A DNA stretch of 64,000 nucleotides. Source: GCA-2401155 sp045047085. GTDB taxonomy: Bacteria; Pseudomonadota; Alphaproteobacteria; Rhizobiales; Rhizobiaceae. Position numbers and translations under genes: made by a program. Positions within the stretch are counted from its first letter, which is position 1, and the number at the start of each line of letters is the position of its first letter. Below the pieces are notes generated by a model. The model ran no database searches, was not told the origin of the DNA, and worked only from the letters and a program-made list of their open reading frames with translations. The stretch is taken from the NCBI GenBank assembly GCA_045047085.1, contig JASFYT010000034.1:1-64000 (forward strand). The letters run 5' to 3'. This document shows positions 8,025 through 17,037 of this stretch, one piece after another.

Positions 8025-9298
8025 CGTACCTTCTTCCGGTTGGAACCCATAATTTCCTCGGACGCCAGACCGATTGCAATTTCCACACGGGTCAGCAAAT
8101 CTTCACACAGGCTTTGTGTCATCAATATACCCGGTTTGAATTGCAAAACACTTGGATCAAGGGTTGAAAATATCGCCCATACACCATGCTCGTAAAGGTG
8201 CCTCATTACCGGCTTCGCGCCCTCAGGGTCATTGAATTCCAGCCCTAAAATAACACCATTTTGCCGAATGCCCGTGAAGAAATCCGGGTAGAGCGCCTGA
8301 ATATCGTCGAGCCCCGCACGGATAAAGTCAGAAACATAACGCACCATCGTGGCAACTTCCGGCCTCTGAGTTATTTCAAGCACTTTCAGCGCGACAATGC
8401 AGCCAAGTTCTGCTCCCCCTGTGGTGGACATGTGAGCAAAGCCATCCTGCTTCAACCACTGCCCTGCCCGCTCGTTAACAACACAACACGAAATTGGATA
8501 CATGCCGCCGGTAATGCCCTTACCGATCACCATGATATCTGGTGTAACGCCGTATTTGGTAATGCCCCAAAGTTCGCCTGTACGCATTAATCCGGTCTGC
8601 ACTTCATCAGCTATATAGAGCGCATCAAACCGCTCGCACAGGCTTTTTACGGCAGGCAGATAGCCCTCATTTGGCATTGGAAAACCATAGGTGGCCGGGA
8701 TCGTTTCCATGATGACAGCGGCAACATCCCTTCCTCTCAACGCATCTTCCATTGCATCAAGATCATTGAATGGCACTTGAATAAATTCCCCAAGCGTATC
8801 TTCTGACAAAAACATTTCGGAAAATCGCTCATCGCCTGTTTTAACAGCCAGACCGGAGTGTCCGTGATAAGCTTTGATAATCGAAACAATTTTGCGTTTT
8901 TGGGTTGCGTGCCGCGCAGATTTTATTGCCAGCTCCACGGCCTCAGCACCACCTGCCCCATAAATGGTATATTGCAGACCATCGGGTGTGCAGTCAGCCA
9001 AGGCCTCAGCCAAGGCCGTTCGGGCCAAAGCTGGAAAATGATGATTGCCCATATCAAAACGTTTTGCACCGGCATTCAATACTTCGATCAGTTCTGCATT
9101 GCGATGGCCCAGATTATAGGTGCCGCCGTTGAGATGCACATCAATCAGGCGCTTGCCATCTAAATCATAGAGGCAATATCCTTCACGGCGATCAATCACC
9201 AGATCGACGCCAACATCCTGCCAGAACTGGGTTTTATCCGGGTTCCAGAAAGCTTTCGACTGCTCCAGGAATTCCAGTTTTTCTGCACTCACAAGCAA
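8021..9298 (-). CDS. Class III aminotransferase-fold protein, probable amino-alcohol phosphate phospho-lyase
   Basis: A PLP enzyme of 425 residues with the class III layout: YNLGHRNAELIEVL, the aromatic/glycine turn GAGGAEAVELAIKSAR, the PLP Asp in YIADEVQTGLMRTG, and the Schiff-base Lys in MVIGKGITGGMYPISC. Relatives include ethanolamine-phosphate phospho-lyases (AGXT2L1-like), which eliminate phosphate and ammonia to give an aldehyde. In RMM loci this enzyme is paired with an APH kinase to turn phosphorylated 1-amino-2-propanol into propanal. The same pairing here supports phospho-lyase rather than transaminase activity, but sequence alone does not settle it. It is the first gene of the BMC operon. 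Confidence 0.82.
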   Translation of the reverse strand: MLVSAEKLEFLEQSKAFWNPDKTQFWQDVGVDLVIDRREGYCLYDLDGKRLIDVHLNGGTYNLGHRNAELIEVLNAGAKRFDMGNHHFPALARTALAEALADCTPDGLQYTIYGAGGAEAVELAIKSARHATQKRKIVSIIKAYHGHSGLAVKTGDERFSEMFLSEDTLGEFIQVPFNDLDAMEDALRGRDVAAVIMETIPATYGFPMPNEGYLPAVKSLCERFDALYIADEVQTGLMRTGELWGITKYGVTPDIMVIGKGITGGMYPISCCVVNERAGQWLKQDGFAHMSTTGGAELGCIVALKVLEITQRPEVATMVRYVSDFIRAGLDDIQALYPDFFTGIRQNGVILGLEFNDPEGAKPVMRHLYEHGVWAIFSTLDPSVLQFKPGILMTQSLCEDLLTRVEIAIGLASEEIMGSNRKKVR

Positions 9299-9345
9299 AC
9301 ACCTCTCAACATCCTGACAGGGTGCCTGAGTAATCGGCTAAGTAC

Positions 9346-9372
9346 TTGACACATAGAGATATAAACTTGACA
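9346..9372 (+). promoter_or_regulatory. Paired TTGACA boxes, 21-bp period (facing the kinase)
   Basis: ACTTGACA occurs at 9344-9351 and again at 9365-9372, so the TTGACA cores start exactly 21 bp apart, two helical turns. They read toward the kinase gene. This spacing is typical of direct-repeat sites bound by AraC-family regulators, and an AraC gene lies just downstream of the kinase. One of the boxes could also serve as a -35 element. Confidence 0.6.
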
Positions 9373-9404
9373 GAGAACGCGCGCGCAACAAGCTATTTGC
9401 ACAA

Positions 9405-9431
9405 TGTCAAATGTCACCGCTTCATTGTCAA
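9405..9431 (-). promoter_or_regulatory. Paired TTGACA boxes, 21-bp period (facing the BMC operon)
   Basis: TGTCAA at 9405-9410 and at 9426-9431 read TTGACA on the minus strand, again 21 bp apart. They point toward the aminotransferase/BMC operon and mirror the plus-strand pair at 9346-9372. The divergent intergenic region thus has one pair per operon. Confidence 0.6.
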
Positions 9432-9492
9432 GTGATGTGGGGCATAACCATTTACCGTCGAGACATAAACAAGATGGTCGGATACGGAATAT

Positions 9493-10506
9493 ATGTCAGA
9501 ATTTGATGATTTGTCCCATGAGGAGCAATTAATTTGCTTGAAGCATCTCGCGGATGCGGCCCTTGCCCATTTTCACCTGCCCATGGGCGTCACTTCTTAT
9601 CTAATCAACCTATCAGAAAATGCCACCTACAAGGTTGAAGATCCTCGCACCTCCAAGTGCTGGGCCATGCGAGTCCATCGGGAAGGCTATCACACAAAAG
9701 ACGTGATCTACTCCGAGTTGGCTTGGGCAAAGGCCCTGCGAGAAAGTGGTGCAGCGATTACACCAATCGCGCTGCCGGGCCTCGATGGAGATATCATTCA
9801 GACAGTATCTCATGAAAGCCTGCCGAATTCGCGGCATGTGGTACTTTTTGAATGGGAAACTGGCGTTGAACCTTCTGAGGAAGACGATGACCTGCGGGCA
9901 CCTTTCGAGGTACTTGGTGAAACCACAGCACACATGCATAAACACGTAAAATCGTGGAAATTACCAGAAAATTTTAGACGTCCAGTCTGGGATTTTGAAA
10001 CTTCACTGGGATCGACCCCTCTTTGGGGGCGATGGCGCGATGGCATGGGCCTCGATAAAAATCGCATGCAGCTGTTCCATGAAACGGTGAACTTGATAGA
10101 GCAACGGCTCGAAAAATTCGGAAAAGCACAAGAACGGTTCGGCTTGATTCATTGTGATATGCGTCTAGCCAATCTGCTGATTGACGGTGATGTAACCAAA
10201 GTAATTGATTTCGATGATTGTGGCTTTAGCTGGCTGATGTACGATTGTGCTACCACAGTATCCTTTTTCGAGAACAAACCTGAAGTCCCGGACTTACTAA
10301 AATCATGGGTGAAAGGTTACCGCAAAGTCATCGACCTTCCAATGGAGGATGAAGCGGAAATTCCCACTTTTGTCATGCTGCGCAGATTGTTGCTTGTGGC
10401 CTGGATCGGCTCCCATTCAGAGACAGATCTTGCCCAGTCGATGGGGGTGACCTACAGCAAGGAAACAGATGCCCTTTGTCGCAATTATATTGCTGATTTT
10501 AGTTGA
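9493..10506 (+). CDS. APH/choline-kinase family kinase, probable amino-alcohol kinase
   Basis: A 337-residue protein-kinase-like small-molecule kinase. Visible motifs are the ATP-binding strand region NATYKVED...WAMRVHR, the catalytic loop HCDMRLANLLI (Brenner motif, H-D-x5-N/L pattern) and the metal-binding VIDFDDCGF. The family (PF01636) includes homoserine, choline and aminoglycoside kinases. Next to a BMC with a phospho-lyase, the likely role is ATP-dependent phosphorylation of an amino-alcohol such as 1-amino-2-propanol or ethanolamine in the cytosol, before entry into the shell. It has no encapsulation helix that I can see. It is divergent from the BMC operon and followed by the AraC gene. 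Confidence 0.82.
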   Translation: MSEFDDLSHEEQLICLKHLADAALAHFHLPMGVTSYLINLSENATYKVEDPRTSKCWAMRVHREGYHTKDVIYSELAWAKALRESGAAITPIALPGLDGDIIQTVSHESLPNSRHVVLFEWETGVEPSEEDDDLRAPFEVLGETTAHMHKHVKSWKLPENFRRPVWDFETSLGSTPLWGRWRDGMGLDKNRMQLFHETVNLIEQRLEKFGKAQERFGLIHCDMRLANLLIDGDVTKVIDFDDCGFSWLMYDCATTVSFFENKPEVPDLLKSWVKGYRKVIDLPMEDEAEIPTFVMLRRLLLVAWIGSHSETDLAQSMGVTYSKETDALCRNYIADFS

Positions 10507-10654
10507 ATATAAATTTTGAGATGGTGCTGCCGGCGAAATTTTCATGACAACATCACAATATCAGCACATGCCTCCTCTTGATCCAGTCCACTTGAGTGTG
10601 CAAGGATTACAAAATGATTAGAAAGTTAGCTTCGTAATCGGTGTTGGGGAACGC

Positions 10655-11725
10655 ATGAATATTGCCACCCACAGTCTTGAACGTCCAACTGGCAGCGATA
10701 ACGCGACCAGTGCTAATCCTGCAGTGCTTGCTGCTGCGGCCACTGGTATGGTCGAGTTCATTGAGAAAATGGGGGGTGATGTTGATCGCATATTTGGTCA
10801 TGCAGGCATCTCGCCGGATATGGCTGGGGAACCCACTTTAAAGTTGAGCCTTTCTTCGTTTTGCCTGTTATTTGAAGAGGCTTCACGCCTGTCACAACAT
10901 GATAATTTCGGCCTATGGTTTGGTAATCAGTTTTCTCCTCAAAAACTTGGATTGTGGGGATATGCAACAATTTCTTCGTCGACCGTCGGGATGGCATTGG
11001 AAAATTTGGTTGGCCTGTTTCGCTATCAACAGGAATCGTCGGTGATGAGCCTTTCCGAAGACAAGAATGGATTAATGCGGCTGGAATACCAAATTCAAGC
11101 TGTCGATATTGTCGAGCGCCGACAGGATGCCGAGCTCTCTCTTGGCATGTTTTTCAATGTCATTCGTGAGGGATGCGGCGCGAGCTGGGTGCCTGAAGAA
11201 GTACATTTTGAGCATGCAAAACCGGAAAACTGGAAAGATCACGAAACAGCGTTTTCGGCGCCGGTGTATTTTTCACAGCCGAAAAATGCTCTGTTGTTCA
11301 AGCCGGATATCATGAAACTCACCATGCCCGGGCGCGATCTTTCGCTCATGACAATTATGCAAACCTGCCTTAAAACTGTTGGCGATGAAAATGCTCAACC
11401 AGTGTCGCTGATTGGTAGAATCCAAAATACCATTCGCACACAATTGCCGGATGGATACCCCTCTTTGGAGCAGGTTGCGCTAACCCTGAAGCTATCGCCC
11501 TCTGTCATCCAGCGCGAATTAGCTTTTGAAGGGCTGACCTATAAGGGACTGATCGAGACCACGCGGAATGCTCTGGCACTGATGTATATCCGGCAGCGTC
11601 ATTTGCCTTTTTCCGAGATCGCATTTCTTCTGGGCTATTCAGAACTCAGCGCCTTCTCAAGGGCAGTGCGTCGCTGGACCGGATTTTCGCCACGAAAATA
11701 CCGGGCGCAATTGGCCAATTCCTAG
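10655..11725 (+). CDS. AraC-family transcriptional regulator
   Basis: A 356-residue regulator. The N-terminal ~230 residues resemble the arabinose-binding-like domain of OruR-type AraC proteins (FCLLFEEASRLSQHDNFGLWFGNQF...LGLWGYATISSSTVGMAL). The C-terminal ~90 residues form the double helix-turn-helix: LEQVALTLKLSPSVIQRELAFEGLTY, then LPFSEIAFLLGYSELSAFSRAVRRWTGFSPRKYR. It is the second gene downstream of the divergent BMC promoters. The TTGACA pairs at 9346-9372, 9405-9431 and 16969-16995 are the natural candidates for its binding sites. The effector is unknown, perhaps the amino-alcohol or diol substrate. Confidence 0.9.
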   Translation: MNIATHSLERPTGSDNATSANPAVLAAAATGMVEFIEKMGGDVDRIFGHAGISPDMAGEPTLKLSLSSFCLLFEEASRLSQHDNFGLWFGNQFSPQKLGLWGYATISSSTVGMALENLVGLFRYQQESSVMSLSEDKNGLMRLEYQIQAVDIVERRQDAELSLGMFFNVIREGCGASWVPEEVHFEHAKPENWKDHETAFSAPVYFSQPKNALLFKPDIMKLTMPGRDLSLMTIMQTCLKTVGDENAQPVSLIGRIQNTIRTQLPDGYPSLEQVALTLKLSPSVIQRELAFEGLTYKGLIETTRNALALMYIRQRHLPFSEIAFLLGYSELSAFSRAVRRWTGFSPRKYRAQLANS

Positions 11726-11823
11726 ATCGTATCTGTCTTTGACGGAATCAATCTAGCTTTATTTTGTCTCACGGCATATTCTCGTTTCACTCCGGCCTGC
11801 GGGGCGCGGCACAGCTAGCGCCG

Positions 11824-11842
11824 GGTGGCTCCCCTCGCCACC
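11824..11842. terminator. Possible hairpin between convergent genes
   Basis: GGTGGC (11824-11829) and GCCACC (11837-11842) form a 6-bp stem with a 7-base loop between the convergent AraC and SDR genes. No T-run follows on either strand, so its role as a terminator is uncertain. Confidence 0.35.
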
Positions 11843-11907
11843 TAAACTTATCAGATGCTTCAGGCTAACGTTGACGATTCTAAAACCTCGTTTTCCCGAC
11901 CGATGAC

Positions 11908-12672
11908 CTACGCCAACGCTTCCAGAGACTCGGGCAAAATCTGTCCGCCATCAACTATGATTGTCTGACCGGTGATATAGTTGGCTTCCTTGGATGCGAG
12001 AAACAAGGCGGCGTTGCCGATATCTTCAACTGAACCAATTTTTTTCAACGGTATGGATGCAGCCATCGTTGCAATGTAATCATCCCCCAACCCCTCAAGG
12101 CCTTCGGTGAAAATATTGCCCGGCAAAACGGCATTCATTGTAATCGCGTCCTTGGCCAATTCAATACAGGCGGTACGCATAAATCCGAGTTGGCCTGATT
12201 TGCTCGCCCCATAATGGGACCAACCGGGAAAGCCCGTTTCAGGTCCGGTAATGGAAGAAGTCAGAATCACCCGTCCCTGATCAGAATTCTTTAAATGAGG
12301 AAGGCAGGCTTTAACCGATAAAAATGTGCCTTTCAAATTAGTACTCATCACAAGATCCCATTCGTCCGGATCCATGTCCTCGATATTGGTTTGCGGGTAA
12401 ATGCCAGCATTGGCACACAAAATATCAAGCCCGCCATTGCGATCAACAGCCGCCTGAGCCATGGCCTGTGATTGCTCCCAATTAGAAATATCTGCCGAAA
12501 ACCCCGAGGCGCCATTACCAATTTCCTTAGCACAGGCCTCTGCTTCTGAAAGGGTTCGCGATACCACCAGAATTTTTGCGCCTTGTGCAGCAAATACTTT
12601 TGCTATCCCTTTGCCTATGCCTTTGCTCGCGCCGGTAACAATAACCGATCGGCCTGCAATTGATGTCAACAT
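11908..12672 (-). CDS. Short-chain dehydrogenase/reductase (SDR)
   Basis: A classical 254-residue SDR. It shows the NAD(P)-binding TGASKGIGKGIA motif near residues 13-24, the NAG motif in LCANAGIY, the catalytic Ser in TSSITGPETG, the YGASKSG active site (Tyr-x3-Lys), and the C-terminal ITGQTIIVDGGQI. RMM-type BMC loci carry an SDR thought to interconvert aminoacetone and 1-amino-2-propanol, which is a plausible role here. As the last gene of the transporter operon it may instead act on a diol or its product. The substrate is not readable from sequence. Confidence 0.85.
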   Translation of the reverse strand: MLTSIAGRSVIVTGASKGIGKGIAKVFAAQGAKILVVSRTLSEAEACAKEIGNGASGFSADISNWEQSQAMAQAAVDRNGGLDILCANAGIYPQTNIEDMDPDEWDLVMSTNLKGTFLSVKACLPHLKNSDQGRVILTSSITGPETGFPGWSHYGASKSGQLGFMRTACIELAKDAITMNAVLPGNIFTEGLEGLGDDYIATMAASIPLKKIGSVEDIGNAALFLASKEANYITGQTIIVDGGQILPESLEALA

Positions 12673-12706
12673 GTGATTTCCTTCTTCATTTATTCATATG
12701 TGAGAT

Positions 12707-13531
12707 TTATAGCCGCTCCATCCGTCGCCTCCGGGCACCAATAACCAACCAAACAAGATAGGCAATCAACAGGAATATCGCAGCACTAAATAAAGTAAGC
12801 GCACCCAGGGTCGGCACCATTGGCGTGTAGCCTGACACCATTTTTGCATAGAGCCATTCAGGGATGGTTGAATCTGCACCGGTGGTGAACAGTGACAAGG
12901 GAAAATTCCCCCAAGACAACAGAAACGCGAAAATTGCCCCGGAAATAATTCCGGGCGATAAAATTGGCAAGGTCACTTCTGTAAGAACCTGCCACCTGGT
13001 TGCACCCAGATCGAACGCCGCTTCTTCAAGTGCCGGATCAAAACTATAAACCTGTATCGACATGATCAATATGACAATGGGGGTAATCCAGACCAGATGA
13101 GCAAAGACGGCAGTGTGCCAACTTGTTGTAATGCCAAGAGCGGAAAACCACAGCAGCATCGCCAGTCCGAGAACCGCTTGAGGGAAGAATATCGGTAATA
13201 AAATCAGCTTTTGATAAAGCTTGCGGCCCTTCCAGTCATAGCGCGCAAACGCCAATGCTCCCATAAACGCCAGTACGACGGAAATGACCGTTACCAGTGC
13301 CGCAACGGATAATGAGGTCCACAATAATTCCCGCACCGACAATGAGGAAAAGGCTTTTTGGTACCATTTATCAGTCCAACTCTGAATCGGGAATTTAAAA
13401 TATCGTTGTTTGGAGAACGATGCCAGCAGCACCGCAACCATTGGCACATATAAGAAGAAGATAACGATCGATGTCCAAAGGATAATTGCCCGGCGCGTCA
13501 TTTTTTGAGAAGTCGAACGCATATCTATCAT
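12707..13531 (-). CDS. ABC transporter permease, PotC-like
   Basis: An inner-membrane permease of the spermidine/putrescine importer family. About six hydrophobic helices are visible. The EAA loop (EEAAFDLGATRWQVLTEVTLPILSPGI) contacts the ATPase. A longer frame begins at 13636, but starting at 13531 (MIDMRSTSQ) gives an ATGA overlap with the upstream permease and removes a leader that would overlap that gene by over 100 bp. It works with the permease at 13528-14403, the ATPase and the binding protein. Confidence 0.88.
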   Translation of the reverse strand: MIDMRSTSQKMTRRAIILWTSIVIFFLYVPMVAVLLASFSKQRYFKFPIQSWTDKWYQKAFSSLSVRELLWTSLSVAALVTVISVVLAFMGALAFARYDWKGRKLYQKLILLPIFFPQAVLGLAMLLWFSALGITTSWHTAVFAHLVWITPIVILIMSIQVYSFDPALEEAAFDLGATRWQVLTEVTLPILSPGIISGAIFAFLLSWGNFPLSLFTTGADSTIPEWLYAKMVSGYTPMVPTLGALTLFSAAIFLLIAYLVWLVIGARRRRMERL

Positions 13532-14403
13532 CGCCTCCCGATAACCTTGTCGAGATCGACACGCCTGAACAGAATGAAAACAATGACGCCCGAAAGAGCT
13601 ATCAGCAACACTGACAACGCCGAACCCTTGGGCCAATTCTGGGCAAAGGTGAAAGCTGACTCAATATCATCTGCAATCATCACAATGGCTTGCCCGCCAA
13701 GGATTTTCGCCTCAGCCAAAGACCCCAGAACAAGTACAAATGTTAAAATGCCACCGATCATAAACCCTGGCATAGACAAGGGTAACTCAATCTCACGAAA
13801 TATCTGCCAACGCGTGGCACCCAAATCGGAGGCTGCTTCCTTCAACGTGTCCGGAACCATTGATATTCCGATGACCAATGGGAACAACGTAAAAGGCAGA
13901 TAGACATATACCAGCCCCAACACAATGGCTGGCACAGTGAAGAGCAAACCTGAGGCTGTTGTGCCAAAAAGGGTTTGCAGCGAACCATCCAGAATTCCGT
14001 TTTTTAACAATATGAGAACCCAGCCAAACAGACGGATATTTTCAGAAATGAGTATAGGCACCGCAATGAGCGCGGTTACCAGATTGGCCCATTTGTTAAA
14101 CAATTTGGCCATGCCATAAGCGATTGGGTAGCAAATGATAAACAATAATATTACGGTCGAGAGCGCGAGCACAAGTGACCAGAAAAACGAAATGTAATAG
14201 CTGCTGGTGACAATCGAAACATAATTTTCAACCGTGGGCGTTTGCATCAATGAAAACGATTTCGACGGCATGAAGCTGTAGCCGACCACCATGAGAAGCG
14301 GACCGGCAAAGCCAATTAGCAAAAACAGCGACGCTGGCAAAGCGGTAAGAACGCCTGCCTGCCTGAACCATTTCGATTTACTACCTTGTGAACTGTCCGC
14401 CAT
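13528..14403 (-). CDS. ABC transporter permease, PotB-like
   Basis: A 291-residue inner-membrane permease with six predicted helices and the EAA loop KEAASDLGATRWQIFREIELPLSMPGF. It forms the heterodimeric channel with the PotC-like protein. The gene starts 4 bp after the ATPase stop. The family imports polyamines and related cationic compounds. Beside a BMC for amino-alcohols, import of an amino-alcohol or other small cation is more likely than polyamine uptake, but this is inferred. Confidence 0.88.
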   Translation of the reverse strand: MADSSQGSKSKWFRQAGVLTALPASLFLLIGFAGPLLMVVGYSFMPSKSFSLMQTPTVENYVSIVTSSYYISFFWSLVLALSTVILLFIICYPIAYGMAKLFNKWANLVTALIAVPILISENIRLFGWVLILLKNGILDGSLQTLFGTTASGLLFTVPAIVLGLVYVYLPFTLFPLVIGISMVPDTLKEAASDLGATRWQIFREIELPLSMPGFMIGGILTFVLVLGSLAEAKILGGQAIVMIADDIESAFTFAQNWPKGSALSVLLIALSGVIVFILFRRVDLDKVIGRR

Positions 14404-14407
14404 TATT

Positions 14408-15484
14408 TTACTCGCTCACCAAAATACAATCTTCCGGTTGCCAACCGATTTCAACCGTATCACCAACCTGTCCCTCATAAGGTTCGTCCTGAAGGCGCTC
14501 CACCAGCCAATGCTCTTCAAATTGTTCAATTCTAATTTGGTATTGCACCCGCGACCCCAATGCGTATTCGTTAAAGGCCACACCTTTGATTATGTTATCC
14601 AGCCTCGCTGCAGATTTTCCGATTTTCATCATTTCCGGACGTATTATCAAAAACCCGTCGTTGAAATCTGAAAGATCGTCCACAACTTTGAATACATCGC
14701 CAGAACCAATAACCCGGACCTGGTCTTTTCCAGCTTTTTCAACCTGGAGCGTATTCACCTCCCCCATAAACTGGGCAACGAATTTATTTTTCGGATGGTT
14801 GTATATTTCAAAAGGCGTTCCGACCTGAACAATGCCGCCATCACGCATAATGGCAATACGGTCAGACATCACCATCGCCTCTTCCAAAGAATGGGTGATG
14901 TAGACGAACGTCTTGCCGGTCTCGCGATGAATATCTTTGAGTTCCTTTTCCAGCACCTTGCGCAGCCTGAAATCCAATGCCGACAAAGGTTCGTCAAAGA
15001 ACAGGATTTCCGGATCAAAAGCCAGTGCCCGTGCAAGCGCGATGCGTTGACGTTCACCGCCCGAACACTGGGTAACACTGCGGTCATAATAGTCTAGCGG
15101 GAGGCGCAATTGCTCCATTAATTGACGGACCCGCGCTCGCCTGCTGGTTTTGTCCTGGCCGGCAATTTTCATTGAAAATTCAATATTCTCGCCAACGGAT
15201 TTATGTGGAAATAACGCTAGGGATTGAAAAACCATGCAAGTCGGGCGCTTATTGGCTGGCAGGCCATTCATCACCTTGCTTTTCAGCCGCATCTCGCCCT
15301 CGGAAGGCTGATCCATGCCGACCAACATGCGTATCATTGTCGTTTTACCGGACCCAGAAGGGCCTACGAGCGTAAAGAATTCGCCTTCTAAAATCTTTAA
15401 ATTAACATCATCAACTGCTACAAAATCACCAAAGCGCTTGGTGATCCCGCTGAGCTCGAGAAACGGCTCGCTTACTTCATTCAT
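14408..15484 (-). CDS. ABC transporter ATP-binding protein, PotA-like
   Basis: The ATPase of the polyamine-type importer. Walker A GPSGSGKTT, a signature variant CSGGERQRIALARAL, Walker B ILFFDEPLSALD and the H-loop VYITHSLEEAM are all present. A C-terminal TOBE-like domain follows (about residues 270-358). A start at 15484 (MNEVSEP) is preferred over the frame start at 15517 because GGAGG precedes it at a good distance. It is separated from the binding-protein gene by two hairpins. Confidence 0.9.
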   Translation of the reverse strand: MNEVSEPFLELSGITKRFGDFVAVDDVNLKILEGEFFTLVGPSGSGKTTMIRMLVGMDQPSEGEMRLKSKVMNGLPANKRPTCMVFQSLALFPHKSVGENIEFSMKIAGQDKTSRRARVRQLMEQLRLPLDYYDRSVTQCSGGERQRIALARALAFDPEILFFDEPLSALDFRLRKVLEKELKDIHRETGKTFVYITHSLEEAMVMSDRIAIMRDGGIVQVGTPFEIYNHPKNKFVAQFMGEVNTLQVEKAGKDQVRVIGSGDVFKVVDDLSDFNDGFLIIRPEMMKIGKSAARLDNIIKGVAFNEYALGSRVQYQIRIEQFEEHWLVERLQDEPYEGQVGDTVEIGWQPEDCILVSE

Positions 15485-15514
15485 GAGGCCTCCGCGCCCG
15501 TCATACTTAGAGCA

Positions 15515-15547
15515 CAATCTGAAAAGTGATAACCGGGTTTCAGATTG
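15515..15547 (-). terminator. Intercistronic hairpin after binding-protein gene (inner)
   Basis: CAATCTGAAA (15515-15524) pairs with TTTCAGATTG (15538-15547), a perfect 10-bp stem. It lies between the solute-binding protein gene and the ATPase gene, where attenuators or mRNA-stabilising hairpins are common because binding proteins are needed in excess. Confidence 0.55.
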
Positions 15548-15569
15548 CGCTTTAAAATAAAATGCCCTA

Positions 15570-15596
15570 GGTCAGGAACTCTAATGAGCCCTGACC
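15570..15596 (-). terminator. Intercistronic hairpin after binding-protein gene (outer)
   Basis: GGTCAGG (15570-15576) pairs with CCTGACC (15590-15596), a 7-bp stem immediately downstream of the binding-protein stop codon. It probably acts with the second hairpin at 15515-15547 to raise the binding-protein to ATPase ratio. Confidence 0.5.
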
Positions 15597-15627
15597 CAAG
15601 TAAACTTAAAATTGAAATCCAAAAAAC

Positions 15628-16785
15628 TTAGGTTTTTCGCTCACGTTTTGCGGCAGAATACAAATCGTACATTTCCGCGTAATCTGGGTTGATATCGTAA
15701 TCAACAGAATTGCCCATTTCCTGCTCAATGGAATCCCATTGCACCGCATCCAATTCTTCTTTCGAGAAGGTGCTCAAAACATCCTGAGAACCCATTTGAG
15801 TTACAGGATTGTATGTTCCTTCGGCAAATGCAACTTTCTTGGAAACGTTAGGGCGCTGAACATACTCAAGAAAATCCTCAGCCAGACCAGATGGGTCAGG
15901 GTTGTTAACGACAGACGTCAACTCAATCCACACGATGCCGCCCTTGCCATCCATTGGGCCAGAATTTGGCGTAATGCCACGAATGTTTTTTGCACCATCA
16001 AGACGTGCTGGCGATGCCGTATAGGTGCCACCAGTGAAATACGCATCGATTTCGCCATTGATCAAGGCAAGGTTCATTGCAACAAGATCGTCGGTCAAAT
16101 TTTTTGCACCATTGAAAATTTGTTTGGCAACTTCACCAAATTTGGTGATTTCCGCTTTGGTATGTTTTTTGAACGGATGAATGTCGGCCGCGATGCACAT
16201 ATGATAAATATTCCAGTTATCATACGTCAAAATGCCGTAACGCCCCTTCATTGCAGGATCAAGGAATAACTTGAAGCCCTGATCTTCCGCCAATTTTCTA
16301 CTAATTTTATCCGTATTGACCACAAAAGAAAATGGGCCGAAACGCTGTGTCATGCCCAGCAAATCTTTACCGGAAGCATCCATCGCCCATTTATAGGGTG
16401 GCTTAAATGCTGGCATCATCTTGTCGTAATATGGCTCAAAACGTTCACGGGAAATAGGCTTGATCAAACCTTCGGGGAACATCTGCTCGCGTGCCCATGG
16501 ATTGTTTAGATTGATGATATCCCAAACCTTGGTTTCACCAGCGCGCAATCTGTTCACCGCATCCGGATCAGAGGTCAGCCCCTCTGCGCGAACCTTGGCT
16601 CCGAACTCTTTGCGGAACGGGTCAAGCACTTCATCGGAATTATACCCTTCCCAGCAATAAATGTTTAATTCCTTGTCACGCGCAGCATTAGCGATGTTCG
16701 GAAATGCACCGATTGACGCGGCAGCAGCGGCATATACGCCTGTCTGCTGCAAAAAATTACGTCGTGAAAGTGGGTATTTCAGCAT
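15628..16785 (-). CDS. Periplasmic solute-binding protein, PotD-like, Tat signal
   Basis: The binding protein of the polyamine-type importer. The start at 16785 (MLKYPLSRRNFLQQ) has a GGGAGAGAG ribosome site; a longer frame begins at 16833 but is less likely. The N-terminus carries a twin-arginine motif SRRNFLQ, then a hydrophobic stretch ending at IANAA, so export is probably by Tat. The mature protein begins ELNIYCWEGYNSDEVLDPF, very like PotD/PotF openings (L.IY.W.GY). The upstream region holds a TTGACA pair shared with the BMC promoter. Confidence 0.88.
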   Translation of the reverse strand: MLKYPLSRRNFLQQTGVYAAAAASIGAFPNIANAARDKELNIYCWEGYNSDEVLDPFRKEFGAKVRAEGLTSDPDAVNRLRAGETKVWDIINLNNPWAREQMFPEGLIKPISRERFEPYYDKMMPAFKPPYKWAMDASGKDLLGMTQRFGPFSFVVNTDKISRKLAEDQGFKLFLDPAMKGRYGILTYDNWNIYHMCIAADIHPFKKHTKAEITKFGEVAKQIFNGAKNLTDDLVAMNLALINGEIDAYFTGGTYTASPARLDGAKNIRGITPNSGPMDGKGGIVWIELTSVVNNPDPSGLAEDFLEYVQRPNVSKKVAFAEGTYNPVTQMGSQDVLSTFSKEELDAVQWDSIEQEMGNSVDYDINPDYAEMYDLYSAAKRERKT

Positions 16786-16968
16786 TATCTCTCTCCCTGT
16801 GGGCAAATCATCCCTGGAGGTGATTTCAAACAATCAACACTCCATTTGGCTTGCTATCCTGATTCAATTTGTATTTTACATCCGTGCCAACAAAAAAATA
16901 AAGTATCAGCAAGACGCAATATCAATCTCCATCCAAGATAAGATTAATATATTCACCGCCGTTTCGTC

Positions 16969-16995
16969 TTGACATCAGACGCACTGGATTTGACA
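16969..16995 (+). promoter_or_regulatory. Paired TTGACA boxes, 21-bp period, upstream of transporter genes
   Basis: CTTGACA and TTTGACA cores start at 16969 and 16990, exactly 21 bp apart, the same spacing as the two pairs in the BMC divergent region. The pair lies about 184 bp upstream of the binding-protein start, in opposite orientation to that gene. It suggests the BMC AraC regulator also controls the transporter/SDR operon. Confidence 0.55.
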
Positions 16996-17037
16996 CTTCC
17001 ATACCGCTTCGGGCCAATTGGATATTCAAATAAATAT

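Noticed and set aside
8021..9298. Ordinary omega-transaminase or acetylornithine aminotransferase
   Set aside because: The class III fold fits, but the pairing with a BMC, APH kinase and encapsulated aldehyde dehydrogenase favours a phospho-lyase. I keep transaminase as an alternative only.
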